Below, in pieces: positions 8,639-17,039 of a stretch of 64,000 nt of DNA. How positions within the stretch are numbered: position 1 is the first letter of the stretch; each line of letters opens with the position of its first letter. The DNA is taken from the NCBI GenBank assembly GCA_046330225.1, contig JAXLTD010000010.1, positions 1 through 64,000 of the forward strand, given 5' to 3'. The notes below the pieces were generated by a model. It saw nothing but the letters and a program-made list of their open reading frames with translations. It did no database searches and was not told where the DNA came from. The translations under genes were made by a program, and so were the position numbers. Source of the stretch: CANJIV01 sp046330225. GTDB lineage: Bacteria; Actinomycetota; Thermoleophilia; Solirubrobacterales; Solirubrobacteraceae.

Positions 8639-9120
8639 GCGCCGTGCCGCCGCCCTACGTCGGCGTGATCGGCGCGGGCGACGCGTCGGAGGAGCTGGCC
8701 GCCGCGGCCGAGGCGGTCGGCGCGGGGCTGGCCCGCGGCGGCGCGGTGCTGGTCTGCGGCGGGCTGGGCGGCGTGATGGCCGCGGCGTGCCGCGGCGCCG
8801 CCGAGGCCGGCGGGACGACGGTGGGCCTGCTGCCCGGCCTGGACCGCGCCGACGCGAACCCGTGGGTCACGGTCGCCGTCGCGACCGGGATGGGGGAGCT
8901 GCGCAACGGGCTCGTCGTGCGGGCCAGCGACGCGCTGATCGCCCTCGGCGGCGGGCCCGGGACGCTGTCGGAGATCGGCTTCGCGCTGAAGGTCGGGCGC
9001 CCGGTCGTGGGGCTGGGGACGTGGGAGCTGGCCCGCGGCGGCGTGGGGGACGCGTCGATCGTCGTGGCGGCGGCGCCGGCGGAGGCGGTGGAGCGGGCGC
9101 TGGGGCTGGCGCGAGGCTGA
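8635..9120 (+). CDS. LOG-like / TIGR00725-type Rossmann protein
   Basis: A 161-residue single-domain Rossmann-like protein with VCGGLGGVMAAACRGA and the PGTLSEIGFALKVGRPVVGLG block of the SLOG/'lysine decarboxylase-like' superfamily. It most resembles TIGR00725 proteins rather than true LOG cytokinin phosphoribohydrolases, because the full PGGxGTxxE motif is altered to GGGPGTLSE. Role unknown; nucleotide or nucleotide-sugar binding is inferred from the fold. The GTG at 8635 overlaps the nitroreductase stop (GTGA); a second GTG at 8644 is also possible. A hairpin follows the gene. Confidence 0.8.
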   Translation: MSAVPPPYVGVIGAGDASEELAAAAEAVGAGLARGGAVLVCGGLGGVMAAACRGAAEAGGTTVGLLPGLDRADANPWVTVAVATGMGELRNGLVVRASDALIALGGGPGTLSEIGFALKVGRPVVGLGTWELARGGVGDASIVVAAAPAEAVERALGLARG

Positions 9121-9139
9121 CGGAGACTGAGTGCGCCGC

Positions 9140-9166
9140 GATCGCTCCGTCGAAGCGGAGCAGATC
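9140..9166 (+). terminator. Hairpin after the leuS cluster
   Basis: GATC-GCTCCG (9140-9149) pairs with CGGAGC-(A)-GATC (9156-9166) around a TCGAAG loop, a 10-bp stem with one bulged A. It lies between the LOG-like gene and the comEA promoter. Confidence 0.5.
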
Positions 9167-9204
9167 CGTCGCCGCACGTGACAGACCCGTGACGCGGCCC
9201 GGCC

Positions 9205-9210
9205 TACCGT
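9205..9210 (+). promoter_or_regulatory. -10 box (TACCGT), leaderless comEA promoter
   Basis: TACCGT is followed by 7 nt and the comEA ATG at 9218. No Shine-Dalgarno sequence is present. Confidence 0.5.
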
Positions 9211-9217
9211 CGCGGGC

Positions 9218-9874
9218 ATGGGTTCCATCCCGCGTCCGCAGCTCGCCGTCTATGCCGCCGCGGCGATCGCGGTGGTGCTCATCGGCGCCCGCTATCTGCA
9301 CGACACGCAGTCGCCCGCAGCGCCTGCGCGGGCGCCAGCAGCGCGGGCCGACACGGCCGGCGCGGTCCGCATCTCGGATTCGACGGGCGGCTGGGCGGTC
9401 GTGCAGGTCGCCGGGGCGGTCCGGCGGCCCGGCGTCTACCGGCTGCGGGCCGGGGCGCGGGCCGACGACGCGGTCCGGATGGCCGGCGGGCCGCTGCCCG
9501 AGGCCGACCTGTCGGGCGTGAACCTCGCCGCGAAGGCGGAGGACGGTCGCCAGATCATCGTGCCGGCCAGGGCGCCTGCCGGCGGGGCCGGCGCGCCCGC
9601 CCCGGGCGGTCCGGCGGCGGGCGCCGCCGGCGCGAGCGGCGTGCCGGCACCCGGCGCCGCGGTCCCCGGCGCAGCCGCCGGGCCGCCGATCAACCTCAAC
9701 ACCGCCACCGCCGAGCAGCTCGACCAGCTCGACGGGGTCGGGCCGATCACCGCCCAGAAGATCCTCGCCTATCGCCAGGCCCACGGCGGCTTCCGGTCCG
9801 TCTCGGAGCTGGGCCAGGTCCCGGGGATCGGCGACAAGCGCCTGGCGGCGCTGCGCGCGCGGGTCACGGTGTGA
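9218..9874 (+). CDS. comEA: ComEA-like competence DNA-binding protein
   Basis: ComEA is the membrane-anchored double-stranded-DNA receptor of natural transformation. The 218-residue protein has one N-terminal TM segment (about residues 10-24), an SLBB domain near 50-110 (AVRRPGVYRLRAGARADDAV), an Ala/Gly/Pro linker and a C-terminal double helix-hairpin-helix. That domain opens INLNTATAEQLDQLDGVGP and ends with QVPGIGDKRLAALR. All parts expected of the family are present. The stop overlaps the comEC start in GTGA. Because the downstream comEC is broken in this sequence, whether the pair still supports DNA uptake is doubtful. Confidence 0.93.
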   Translation: MGSIPRPQLAVYAAAAIAVVLIGARYLHDTQSPAAPARAPAARADTAGAVRISDSTGGWAVVQVAGAVRRPGVYRLRAGARADDAVRMAGGPLPEADLSGVNLAAKAEDGRQIIVPARAPAGGAGAPAPGGPAAGAAGASGVPAPGAAVPGAAAGPPINLNTATAEQLDQLDGVGPITAQKILAYRQAHGGFRSVSELGQVPGIGDKRLAALRARVTV

Positions 9875-12201
9875 GCGAGACCGCGCCAGGACTGGCCCGG
9901 CAGGCGGCCTCGAACGCCCGGGCGACCGTGCGCAGCGGCCTGGAGTCGGTGCGCGACCACCCCCGCCACGCGGTCCTCGGCGCGCTCGTGGCCGGCCTCC
10001 TGGCCGGCGGGGCGCTCGGGCTCGGCTGGGCGGCGCCCGCGCTCGCCGCCGGTTCCGCGGCGCTGCTCGCGCCCCGGTAGGCCGCCGCCGGCCTGGCAGC
10101 GGCAGCGCTCCTCGCCGGTGCCCTCGGCGCGCACCTCCGCTTGGCCGCGCTGGACCGCACGGCGCTGCGCCCGCTGCCGGCCGGGACCCGCGCGATCCAG
10201 GCTGTCCTGCTCGAGCCGCCACGGCGCTCGCAGGCCGGCGGGCGGTACGCGTTGGCGCGGCTCGCCGCGGGCCCCGGCCACGGCGAAACGGTGCTCCTGC
10301 GGGCCGGGCGGCGCACCCGGTGGCCGGTCGTGCCGGTGGGCGCGATCCTCGCCGCCCGCGTGCGGTTCGTCCCGCTCGGCGAATGGGACGGCCGCGCTCG
10401 CCGCCTCGGCGCCCATGCGGTCGCGATCGCGAACGCGCTCCGGGCGACCGGCCGGAGCCGCGGCGGCGTCTCCGGCGCGCTGGACGCCGCTCGGGAGCGT
10501 GCCCAGCGTGCGCTCGCTTCGGGCCTGGACCCGCCGCGCGCGGCGCTGCTGCGCGGCATGGTGCTCGGGCAGGACGAGGCGCTTTCCGAGGCTGAGCGAG
10601 ACCGCTTCCGGCGCTCGGGCCTCGCCCACCTGCTCGCGGCCAGCGGCCAAAACGTCGCGCTGCTCGCAGCGCTGGTGCTGCCGCTCCTCACCGCGGCGGG
10701 CGTCGGACTGCGCGTTCGGCTGACGGTCGTGCTCGGCCTGATCGCCGCCTACGTGCCGCTGGCCGGGGGCGGGCCGTCGATTCAGCGGGCCGGCGTGATG
10801 GGCGCTGCTGCCCTGGCCGCGGGGCTGGCCGGACGGCCCGCGTCCCGGGCCTACGCGCTGCTGCTCGCCGCGGCGGTGACGCTCGCGGCCAGCCCCCGCG
10901 CCGCCGAGGACCCCGGCTGGCAGCTCAGCTTCGCCGCCGTCGTGGCGATCTTGGCGCTCGGCCCGCCGCTCCGCCGCGCCCTGCGGGCCCGGCGTGTCCC
11001 GGGCGCCGTGGCCGACGCCGCGGCGATGACGGTCGCCGCCACGCTCGGGACCGCGCCGCTGCTCGCCATCCACTTCGGGCGCGTGTCGCTGGTCTCCGTG
11101 GGGGCCAACCTGGCTGCCGCCCCGGCGGTCGCGCCGATCATGTGGCTCGGGATGGTGAGCGCCGCCGCCGGGCAGGCGGCGCCCGCGCTCGCCGTGCTCC
11201 CCAACGCGCTGGCCCAGTTCCCGCTGGCCTACCTCCAGGCGGTGGCGGCGGCGCCGCGGGGCTCCCGCACGCCACCGTGGCGACCGGGTCCGCCGTCCCC
11301 TGGCTGCTGGCGGGCGCCGGCACCGCGCTGGCCGCTGCGGCTGTCGCGGCGGGGCGCCGGCGGCGCCGCCGCGCCCGTGCGGTGCTGGCTGCCGGAGCGG
11401 TCGCCGCCGCGGTGGCGGCGGGCGCCCTCGGGGCCCGGCCGCCCCGGGCCCGCCGGCGGGCCTGGTCGTCTCTTTCCTGGACGTCGGGCAGGGGACGCGA
11501 CGCTGATCCAGCACGGGGCGCGGGCGATCCTCGTCGACACCGGCCCGCCCGGCGCCCCCGTGCTCGGCGAGCTGCGCGACGCCGGCGCCGCGCGCCTCGA
11601 CGTCCTCGTCGTCACCCACGCCCAGGCCGACCACGAGGGCAACGCGGCCAGCGTCCTGCGTCACGTTCCCGTCGGGCTGCTGCTGGACGGCGGGGAGGGC
11701 GCCACGCCCGAACGGCGGGCGATCCTGGCCGCGGCCCAGGCGGAGCACGTCCCGCGGGCGGTGCCGGATGCCGGCCAGGTCCTGCATGCCGGGCCCCTGG
11801 AGCTGCGCATCCTCTGGCCCCGGCACGAGGATCCCGCCCTCCACGCTGGAATAGACCCCAACGACCGCGCGATCGTGGCGATCCTCCGCGACGGCGCCTT
11901 CGACCTCTACCTCTCGGCCGACGCCGAGTCCAACGTTGCGGCTGCGCTCGACCTGCCCCAGGTCGACGCGATGAAGGTCGCGCACCACGGCAGCGACGAT
12001 CCGGGCCTGCCGGACCTCCTGGCCCGCCTGCGGCCGCAGATCGCCGCGATCGAGGTCGGCGCGCACAACACCTACGGCCACCCGGTCCCGGCCACCCTGG
12101 CGGCGCTGCGGGCCGTTCCGCAGGTCTTCCGGACCGACCGCGACGGCACCGTGCGGGTGAAGGTGACGGGCGCGACGATGACGGTCGCCCGAGGCCCGTG
12201 A
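9871..12201 (+). pseudogene. comEC: ComEC/Rec2 competence channel, interrupted by a stop and three frame changes
   Basis: ComEC carries transforming DNA across the membrane. Its parts are all recognisable: an N-terminal hydrophobic segment, the competence domain with HLLAASGQNVALLAALVLP, multiple TM helices, and a metallo-beta-lactamase-like domain (VTHAQADHEGN, KVAHHGSDD, GAHNTYGHP). However, an in-frame TAG at 10078-10080 cuts the frame after 69 residues, and homology continues in the same frame directly after it. Further on, homology moves from frame 1 to frame 3 around 11247-11262, to frame 2 around 11430-11447 (where GLVVSFLDVGQG is read), and back to frame 1 at 11491-11494. Each step equals one missing base in a G/C run, and together they restore the frame. 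This is either a decaying gene or local sequence error. The stop cannot be explained by homopolymer miscalls. Restart from TTG at 10141 is possible but unproven. Confidence 0.85.
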
Positions 12202-12239
12202 TCGCCGGAGGCACCGCCCGGGCCCGTCCGCGCCCGGCC

Positions 12240-12245
12240 TAGACT
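12240..12245 (+). promoter_or_regulatory. -10 box (TAGACT), leaderless holA promoter
   Basis: TAGACT is followed by 8 nt and the holA GTG at 12254, with no Shine-Dalgarno sequence. This gives holA transcription independent of the broken comEC. Confidence 0.55.
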
Positions 12246-12253
12246 CCCCGTCG

Positions 12254-13231
12254 GTGCCCGCCTTCAAGCCCGCCTACCTCGTCCACGGCGACAACCACGG
12301 CCGGATCGCCGAGCGCCGGGCCCGCCTGCGCGCCTTGGCCGAGTCCGAGAGCGGCGCCGAGGGCGTCGAGATCCTCGAGGGCGAGGCGGCAGAGCCCGAG
12401 GCGGTCGCCGCCACGCTGGCGATGATGACCCTGGCGCCCGGCCGGCGGTTCGTCATCGTCGAGGGCGCCGAGCGCTGGAAGGCCAAGGACGTCGAGCCCG
12501 TGGTCGAGGCCGTCGCGGCCATCGACGGGGAGACGACGACGGTCGCCTTCTTCGCGCGCGAGGACGGACGGGCCGTGGCGCCCAAGGAGCTGCACGCCGC
12601 CGTGAAGCGGGCCGGCGGCGACATCGTCGCCGAAGCCGGCGTGAAGCCGTGGGAGCTCCCGGCCTGGGTCCGGGCGCGCGCTGGCCAGCTCGGCATCACG
12701 CTCGACCAGGCCGCCGCGAAGGCGCTGGTCGCCCAGGTCGGCGAGCGCCAGGAGCGGCTCGGCCGCGAGCTCGAGACGCTCGTCCTCGAGCACGGGGAGG
12801 GGGCGGCCATCGGCGAGGCGGAGATCGAGGCGGCCTCGGCCCGCTCGGCCGAGCGCCGGACCTACGCGCTCGCGGATGCCCTCGCCGCCGGGGATCGCGC
12901 CGCCGCCACGGCGCTCTTCGTGTCGCTGCGCAGCCAGGGGGAGCGCACCGCGGGCCTGCTGGCCCAGGCGATGTCCCGGGCCCGGCACGTCCACGAGATC
13001 TCTGCGGCCCTCGAGGCGGGCGAGCCGCCCAAGGCGATCGGGGAGCGGTTCGCGAAGGACCGCGGCGTGCCGGCCTTTCGCTTCAAGCACCTGCTGGCCG
13101 CGGGCCGGTCGGTGCCGCCCGCCGAAGCGCGGGCCCTGGTGGAGCGCTTGGCCGATGCCGAGCGCGACGCCCACGGCGCGGGGCACGCGTCCGACGACAC
13201 GGCGGTCCTGCGGGCGATCCTCGCCGTCTGA
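12254..13231 (+). CDS. holA: DNA polymerase III subunit delta
   Basis: HolA opens the sliding clamp within the clamp-loader complex. The 325-residue protein has the family layout: an N-terminal PAYLVHGDN segment with degenerate AAA+ fold, MTLAPGRRFVIVEGAERWK, a central LAAAVKRAGG-like region and the C-terminal collar helices with FRFKHLLAAGR. Length is typical. The GTG start is supported by the -10 box 8 nt upstream. It sits between comEC and rpsT, as in Firmicutes and many actinobacteria, which supports the call. It converges on rpsT with a 15-nt gap. Confidence 0.92.
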   Translation: MPAFKPAYLVHGDNHGRIAERRARLRALAESESGAEGVEILEGEAAEPEAVAATLAMMTLAPGRRFVIVEGAERWKAKDVEPVVEAVAAIDGETTTVAFFAREDGRAVAPKELHAAVKRAGGDIVAEAGVKPWELPAWVRARAGQLGITLDQAAAKALVAQVGERQERLGRELETLVLEHGEGAAIGEAEIEAASARSAERRTYALADALAAGDRAAATALFVSLRSQGERTAGLLAQAMSRARHVHEISAALEAGEPPKAIGERFAKDRGVPAFRFKHLLAAGRSVPPAEARALVERLADAERDAHGAGHASDDTAVLRAILAV

Positions 13232-13246
13232 GGGGCGGGCTCGCGG

Positions 13247-13507
13247 CTAGCTGCCGGCGCGGACGCGGGCGGCGCGGGACTTCTTGCGGGCGCCGGTGTT
13301 GCGGTGCAGCGCGCCGCGCTTGACGGCCTTGTCGATCGTCTTGACCAGCTCGCGGTGGTCGGCGTCGGCCTGTTCGGCGTTGCCGTCGGTCACGGCGGTC
13401 TCGAGACGGCGGAACAGCGTCTTGATCTTCGACGTGTACCGGCGGTTCTCGAGGCGTTCCCGCTCCGACCGGAGGATCCGCTTCTCTTGTGAGTGGATGT
13501 TGGCCAT
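13247..13507 (-). CDS. rpsT: 30S ribosomal protein bS20
   Basis: An 86-residue, Lys/Arg-rich protein starting MANIHSQEKRILRSERERL, the standard S20 N-terminus, with LVKTIDKAVKRGALHRN and ARKKSRAARV at the end. It binds 16S rRNA in the small subunit. The gene is on the opposite strand to holA and murJ. Its promoter appears to be the minus-strand reading of the shared TACTATA sequence about 40 bp upstream, which leaves a leader of roughly 33 nt. No good Shine-Dalgarno sequence is visible. S20 synthesis is autoregulated in some bacteria, but nothing here shows this directly. Confidence 0.97.
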   Translation of the reverse strand: MANIHSQEKRILRSERERLENRRYTSKIKTLFRRLETAVTDGNAEQADADHRELVKTIDKAVKRGALHRNTGARKKSRAARVRAGS

Positions 13508-13545
13508 GACAGCGCATCGCCGCGGTCAGCGCCGCGGCGGACGCG

Positions 13546-13552
13546 TACTATA
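13546..13552. promoter_or_regulatory. Shared bidirectional -10 (TACTATA) for murJ and rpsT
   Basis: On the plus strand TACTAT (13546-13551) precedes the murJ GTG by 9 nt. On the minus strand the same bases read TATAGT (13552-13547) and precede rpsT by about 40 nt. One seven-base sequence can therefore serve as the -10 element for both directions. Confidence 0.5.
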
Positions 13553-13560
13553 GCGCGCCC

Positions 13561-15276
13561 GTGCCGACTCAGAACCCACCCGCCCCTCCGGCAGGTGAGC
13601 AGCCGGCGCCGGTTTCCGAGGACCCGATCGAGTCCCGGCTCACCAAGCGCCGCGGCGTGGCCGCGAACACGGCCATCTTCTCGCTCGCCACCGGGGCCTC
13701 CCGTGTCATCGGCCTCGGCCGCGAGGTGCTGGCCGGCAGCTACTTCGGGACGAGCGGCGCCTTCTCGGCGTTCACGATCGCCTTCCAGGTCCCCAACCTG
13801 CTGCGCCAGCTCGTGGCCGACCAGGCGATCACGTCGGCCTTCGTGCCGGTCTTCACGCAGCTGCTGGAGGAGAAGAAGCAGAAGGAGGCGTTCCGGCTCG
13901 CCTCGACGTTCTTCTTCCTGATCACCGCAGTCCTGGGATCGCTCACGGCGTTCTTCATCATCTTCGCGCCGATCATCATGCCCCTGTTCACGGGGTCCGA
14001 GTTCCAGGGGGAGCTCGACGACCTGGTGTCCGGGCTCTCGCGGGTCCTCTTCCCGATCGTGGTGCTCCTGGGCCTCAACGGCCTGTGCGTCGGGATCCTC
14101 AACGCCTACGACCACTTCGTGATCCCGGCGCTGTCCCCGCTGGTCTGGAACCTCGTGATCATCGGCGTGCTCGTCTTCACCCGGCCGCTGTTCAGCGGCG
14201 GGGACGAGATGTACGCCTACGCGATCGGCGTGCTGGCGGGCACGATCGTCCAGTTCTCCATGGCGTTCCCGGTGCTGCGCGCCTACGGGTTCAAGTTCAC
14301 GCTGGACATCGACCTGCGCGACAAGCTCATCGGGTCGGTCATCCGGCTGATGATCCCGGTGACGATCAGCCTCGGGCTCATCAACTTCAGCCTGGTCATC
14401 AACGCGACCGTCGGCTCGCTGGTCAGCGAGCAGGCGCCGCGGGCGATCGACGCCGCGTTTCGCATCTACATGCTGCCCCAGGGCATGTTCAGCGTGGCCC
14501 TGGCCACGGTGCTCTTCCCGACGCTCGCCCGGCTGGCCGTCCGGGGGGACCTCGACGGACTGCGCCGCACGACGGCCAACGGGGTGCGGCAGATCTCGAT
14601 GCTCCTGATCCCGGCGGCGGCGTTCACCATGGTGCTGGCCGTGCCCATCACGCGGCTGATCTACCAGCGCGGCGCCTTCGGACCGTCCTCGACCGAGCTG
14701 GTCGCCAGCGCGCTCTTCTGGTTCAGCTTCTCGCTGCCGCTCAACGGCATCAACCTGCTCCTGACCCGGACGTTCTTCTCGATCCAGCGGCCGTGGCTGC
14801 CGACCGGCTGGGCGGCCCTCAACGTCGTCCTGAACCTCGGCGTGAGCCTGGCGCTGTACAAGCCGTTCGGGATCCCCGGCGTCGTGATCGGCACGACCGC
14901 CGGCAACGCGGGCATGCTCGTGGGCCAGACGTACTTCGCCCGGCGCGAGCTCAAGGGCATCGAGGGCCGAGCGACGGCGATCTCGATCGCCAAGATGCTG
15001 TTCGCCGCGGCGGTGCTCGCCGGGGTCGGCTACGGCGTCTGGTACGGGCTGGACCAGGCGCTCGGGCGGGCGCTGTGGGCGCAGATCATCTCGGTGATGA
15101 CCGCGATCTGCCTGGGCTCGGCAGCCTATGTCGGCCTGGTCATGTGGATGCGGATCCCCGAGGCCGAGCAGATCCGCAGCCTGATCGCGCGGCGGCTCGG
15201 GCGCGGGAAGGGCGGGCCGCCCGCCGGGCCGCCCCCCGGTGGCGGCGCCGGGGCTCCGCCCGCGGCCGGCGCCTGA
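13561..15276 (+). CDS. murJ: Lipid II flippase MurJ
   Basis: MurJ (MviN) moves lipid II to the outer face of the membrane for peptidoglycan synthesis. The 571-residue protein shows the MATE-like fold with about 14 TM segments. It has the N-terminal SLATGASRVIGLGREVLAG, the conserved QVPNLLRQLVADQAITSAFVP region and LPQGMFSVALATVLFPTLAR. A ~35-residue Thr/Pro/Glu-rich N-terminal extension and a Gly/Pro/Ala-rich C-terminal tail flank the core. In actinobacteria MurJ may carry a regulatory cytoplasmic domain, but no FHA-bound pseudokinase is seen here. The GTG is set by the -10 box. Confidence 0.93.
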   Translation: MPTQNPPAPPAGEQPAPVSEDPIESRLTKRRGVAANTAIFSLATGASRVIGLGREVLAGSYFGTSGAFSAFTIAFQVPNLLRQLVADQAITSAFVPVFTQLLEEKKQKEAFRLASTFFFLITAVLGSLTAFFIIFAPIIMPLFTGSEFQGELDDLVSGLSRVLFPIVVLLGLNGLCVGILNAYDHFVIPALSPLVWNLVIIGVLVFTRPLFSGGDEMYAYAIGVLAGTIVQFSMAFPVLRAYGFKFTLDIDLRDKLIGSVIRLMIPVTISLGLINFSLVINATVGSLVSEQAPRAIDAAFRIYMLPQGMFSVALATVLFPTLARLAVRGDLDGLRRTTANGVRQISMLLIPAAAFTMVLAVPITRLIYQRGAFGPSSTELVASALFWFSFSLPLNGINLLLTRTFFSIQRPWLPTGWAALNVVLNLGVSLALYKPFGIPGVVIGTTAGNAGMLVGQTYFARRELKGIEGRATAISIAKMLFAAAVLAGVGYGVWYGLDQALGRALWAQIISVMTAICLGSAAYVGLVMWMRIPEAEQIRSLIARRLGRGKGGPPAGPPPGGGAGAPPAAGA

Positions 15277-15285
15277 CGCGGCGAG

Positions 15286-16980
15286 CTACCGGCGCGCCGC
15301 CGGCACCGTGATCCGGATCGGCCGGGACAGCTCGGCCACCCGGCCGCGGCGGTTGAACGCCCGCAGCGTGATCTCGTAGCGACCGGCGGGCAGGCGCTTC
15401 CCGTTGACCTTCAGGTTCCAGCGGATGCGGCGCTTGCCGCGCGGCTGGGGGCCGAACGGGACGCGCCCGACCCGGACGAGGCGGCGGCCGACGATGCGCT
15501 TGACGAGGATCCCCATCGGCGCGTTGGCCTGCAGCGCCGACGTGTTGATCGATAGCCCGCTCGGCGTCGGGACCGTGAGCACGACGCAGTTGAGGATGAA
15601 CGAGCACTCGAGCTGGAAGCTTCCGACGATGAAGTTCGACGAGGGCACGCTCGTCCTGCCGATGGCGATGAGCCGGTCCCCGAGCAGGGCGACGTCCGAC
15701 AGGTTCGGGACGGCGTCGGCGCGAACCACGTTGGCGGACAGCGGCGCCACCGCGGCGGCCGGGCCAAAGGAGGTGTCGATCGCCCCGGCAGGTGTGAAGC
15801 GGACGAGAATTCCCGGAATCCCAAGGTTCTGCACGATCGCCGAGCCGGCCACGATTACGGTGCCGTTGGATCGCCGGACGGCGTCGCTGGCGAGGTACTG
15901 CACCGTCTCAGGCGAGATATCGATCTCCTTGATCCCGCTGGGGCCAAAGGAGGTGTCCGGTGCGCCCGCGGCCGTCAGCTTCTGCAGGAAGGGGAATCCG
16001 TCGTCGTCGAAGCCCGAGCCGAAGTTGACCTTGACCCGGTTGCCGGCGGCAAGCACTCCGCTGCTGAGCGGGAATGCGGCCACGAGGCTGCGGCTGGCGG
16101 TGTCCGGCGCATTCACGGCGGCGCCGCCCGCGCCAAACGAGGTGTCCGGCAGGCCGGCGGCGGTGTATCGCAGGACCGCCGGTTCGTAGCCGAAGCTGGG
16201 CACGTCCGGGAGTCCCTGCCGTCCAGCCGCATAGATGCGCCCGTCGCCGGCGACGGCGAGGTGCGGGGTCCCGAAGATGCGGCCGTTCGGCGGCGCGGGG
16301 CCCAGCGCGGCGCCCTTCGTGGCGGGCCCGTTGGCGGCGTCGCTGTCGCCGAAGGTCGTGTCCAGCGACCCGTTCGCGTTGAGCCGGACGATCGCCCCGG
16401 TTGCCGAGGCCGGCAGGACGGTGGCGTTGGGCCGGAGCGCCCCCGTCACGAGGATCTTCCCGGAGGCATCGATCTGCAGGTCGAACGCCGAGTTCCATCC
16501 GAAGCCGAAGAGCTGGCCGCTGTTCTCGAGGATGGCGCGCCCGCTCGTCCCGAACCCGGCGTCGAGCGTGCCGTCGGTGCCGAGGCGCACGACCGCGAGG
16601 TCGTCTGCCCGCACGCCGGCGATCAGCACCTTCCCGTCGCTTTGGACCGCCGCCGCCCCGACGAGGCCGCCGACCCCCGGCCCGGGGAGGGTGACCGTGG
16701 CGCGGCCGTCGCCGCTGAACGCGGGGTCGGGCTTCCCGTCCGCGGCCAGGCGGGCGACCTTCCAGCTGCCGGTGTCGGAGGTGCCGGCGACGACGATCTT
16801 CCCGGCGCCGGTGGCGACGACGCGGGCGGGTGCCCCGGCGGCGACGGTCGCCACGCCACCGGTGCCAAACGCGGGGTCCAGGTCGCCGGGCGCGGCCGCG
16901 GCGGCACCCGGGAACGCCAGCGCCGCGAGCGCCGCGGCAGCGCCGATTGCCGAGGTCCGGGCCTCCCTGCTTCCTCCCAT
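15286..16980 (-). CDS. Secreted delta-60-repeat protein A
   Basis: A 564-residue protein with an N-terminal signal peptide (hydrophobic Ala-rich stretch, cleavage likely after GAAAA) and about nine repeats of the delta-60 type. Each repeat has a G-LDPAFGTGG or SLDTTFGDS motif every 50-60 residues, with KIVVAG or KILVTG strands between. This repeat family forms beta-propeller-like secreted proteins of unknown function. The last ~75 residues form a separate domain (RRIRWNLKVNGKRLPAGRYE) shared with the neighbouring paralogue. The ATG at 16980 is chosen because the signal peptide follows and a -10 box lies 8 nt upstream; a longer reading would run into the upstream gene. Confidence 0.85.
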   Translation of the reverse strand: MGGSREARTSAIGAAAALAALAFPGAAAAAPGDLDPAFGTGGVATVAAGAPARVVATGAGKIVVAGTSDTGSWKVARLAADGKPDPAFSGDGRATVTLPGPGVGGLVGAAAVQSDGKVLIAGVRADDLAVVRLGTDGTLDAGFGTSGRAILENSGQLFGFGWNSAFDLQIDASGKILVTGALRPNATVLPASATGAIVRLNANGSLDTTFGDSDAANGPATKGAALGPAPPNGRIFGTPHLAVAGDGRIYAAGRQGLPDVPSFGYEPAVLRYTAAGLPDTSFGAGGAAVNAPDTASRSLVAAFPLSSGVLAAGNRVKVNFGSGFDDDGFPFLQKLTAAGAPDTSFGPSGIKEIDISPETVQYLASDAVRRSNGTVIVAGSAIVQNLGIPGILVRFTPAGAIDTSFGPAAAVAPLSANVVRADAVPNLSDVALLGDRLIAIGRTSVPSSNFIVGSFQLECSFILNCVVLTVPTPSGLSINTSALQANAPMGILVKRIVGRRLVRVGRVPFGPQPRGKRRIRWNLKVNGKRLPAGRYEITLRAFNRRGRVAELSRPIRITVPAARR

Positions 16981-16988
16981 GGCTGCCC

Positions 16989-16994
16989 ACCCTA
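16989..16994 (-). promoter_or_regulatory. -10 box (TAGGGT on minus strand), leaderless promoter of delta-60 protein A
   Basis: On the minus strand TAGGGT is followed by 8 nt and the ATG at 16980. The second delta-60 gene therefore does not have to co-transcribe the first. Confidence 0.55.
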
Positions 16995-17039
16995 GTCGCA
17001 CTGTGCTTGGCCTCACAACCGGCAGCACGCCGCGGCGCA

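Noticed and set aside
9871..10080. Independent 69-residue gene after comEA
   Set aside because: Its sequence is the normal N-terminus of ComEC and homology goes on in the same frame after the TAG, so it is treated as part of broken comEC.
10078..10080. TAG in comEC as a recoded codon (read-through or pyrrolysine)
   Set aside because: No downstream stem-loop of a known recoding type is evident, comEC has further frame changes, and TAG is used as an ordinary stop for many intact genes here.
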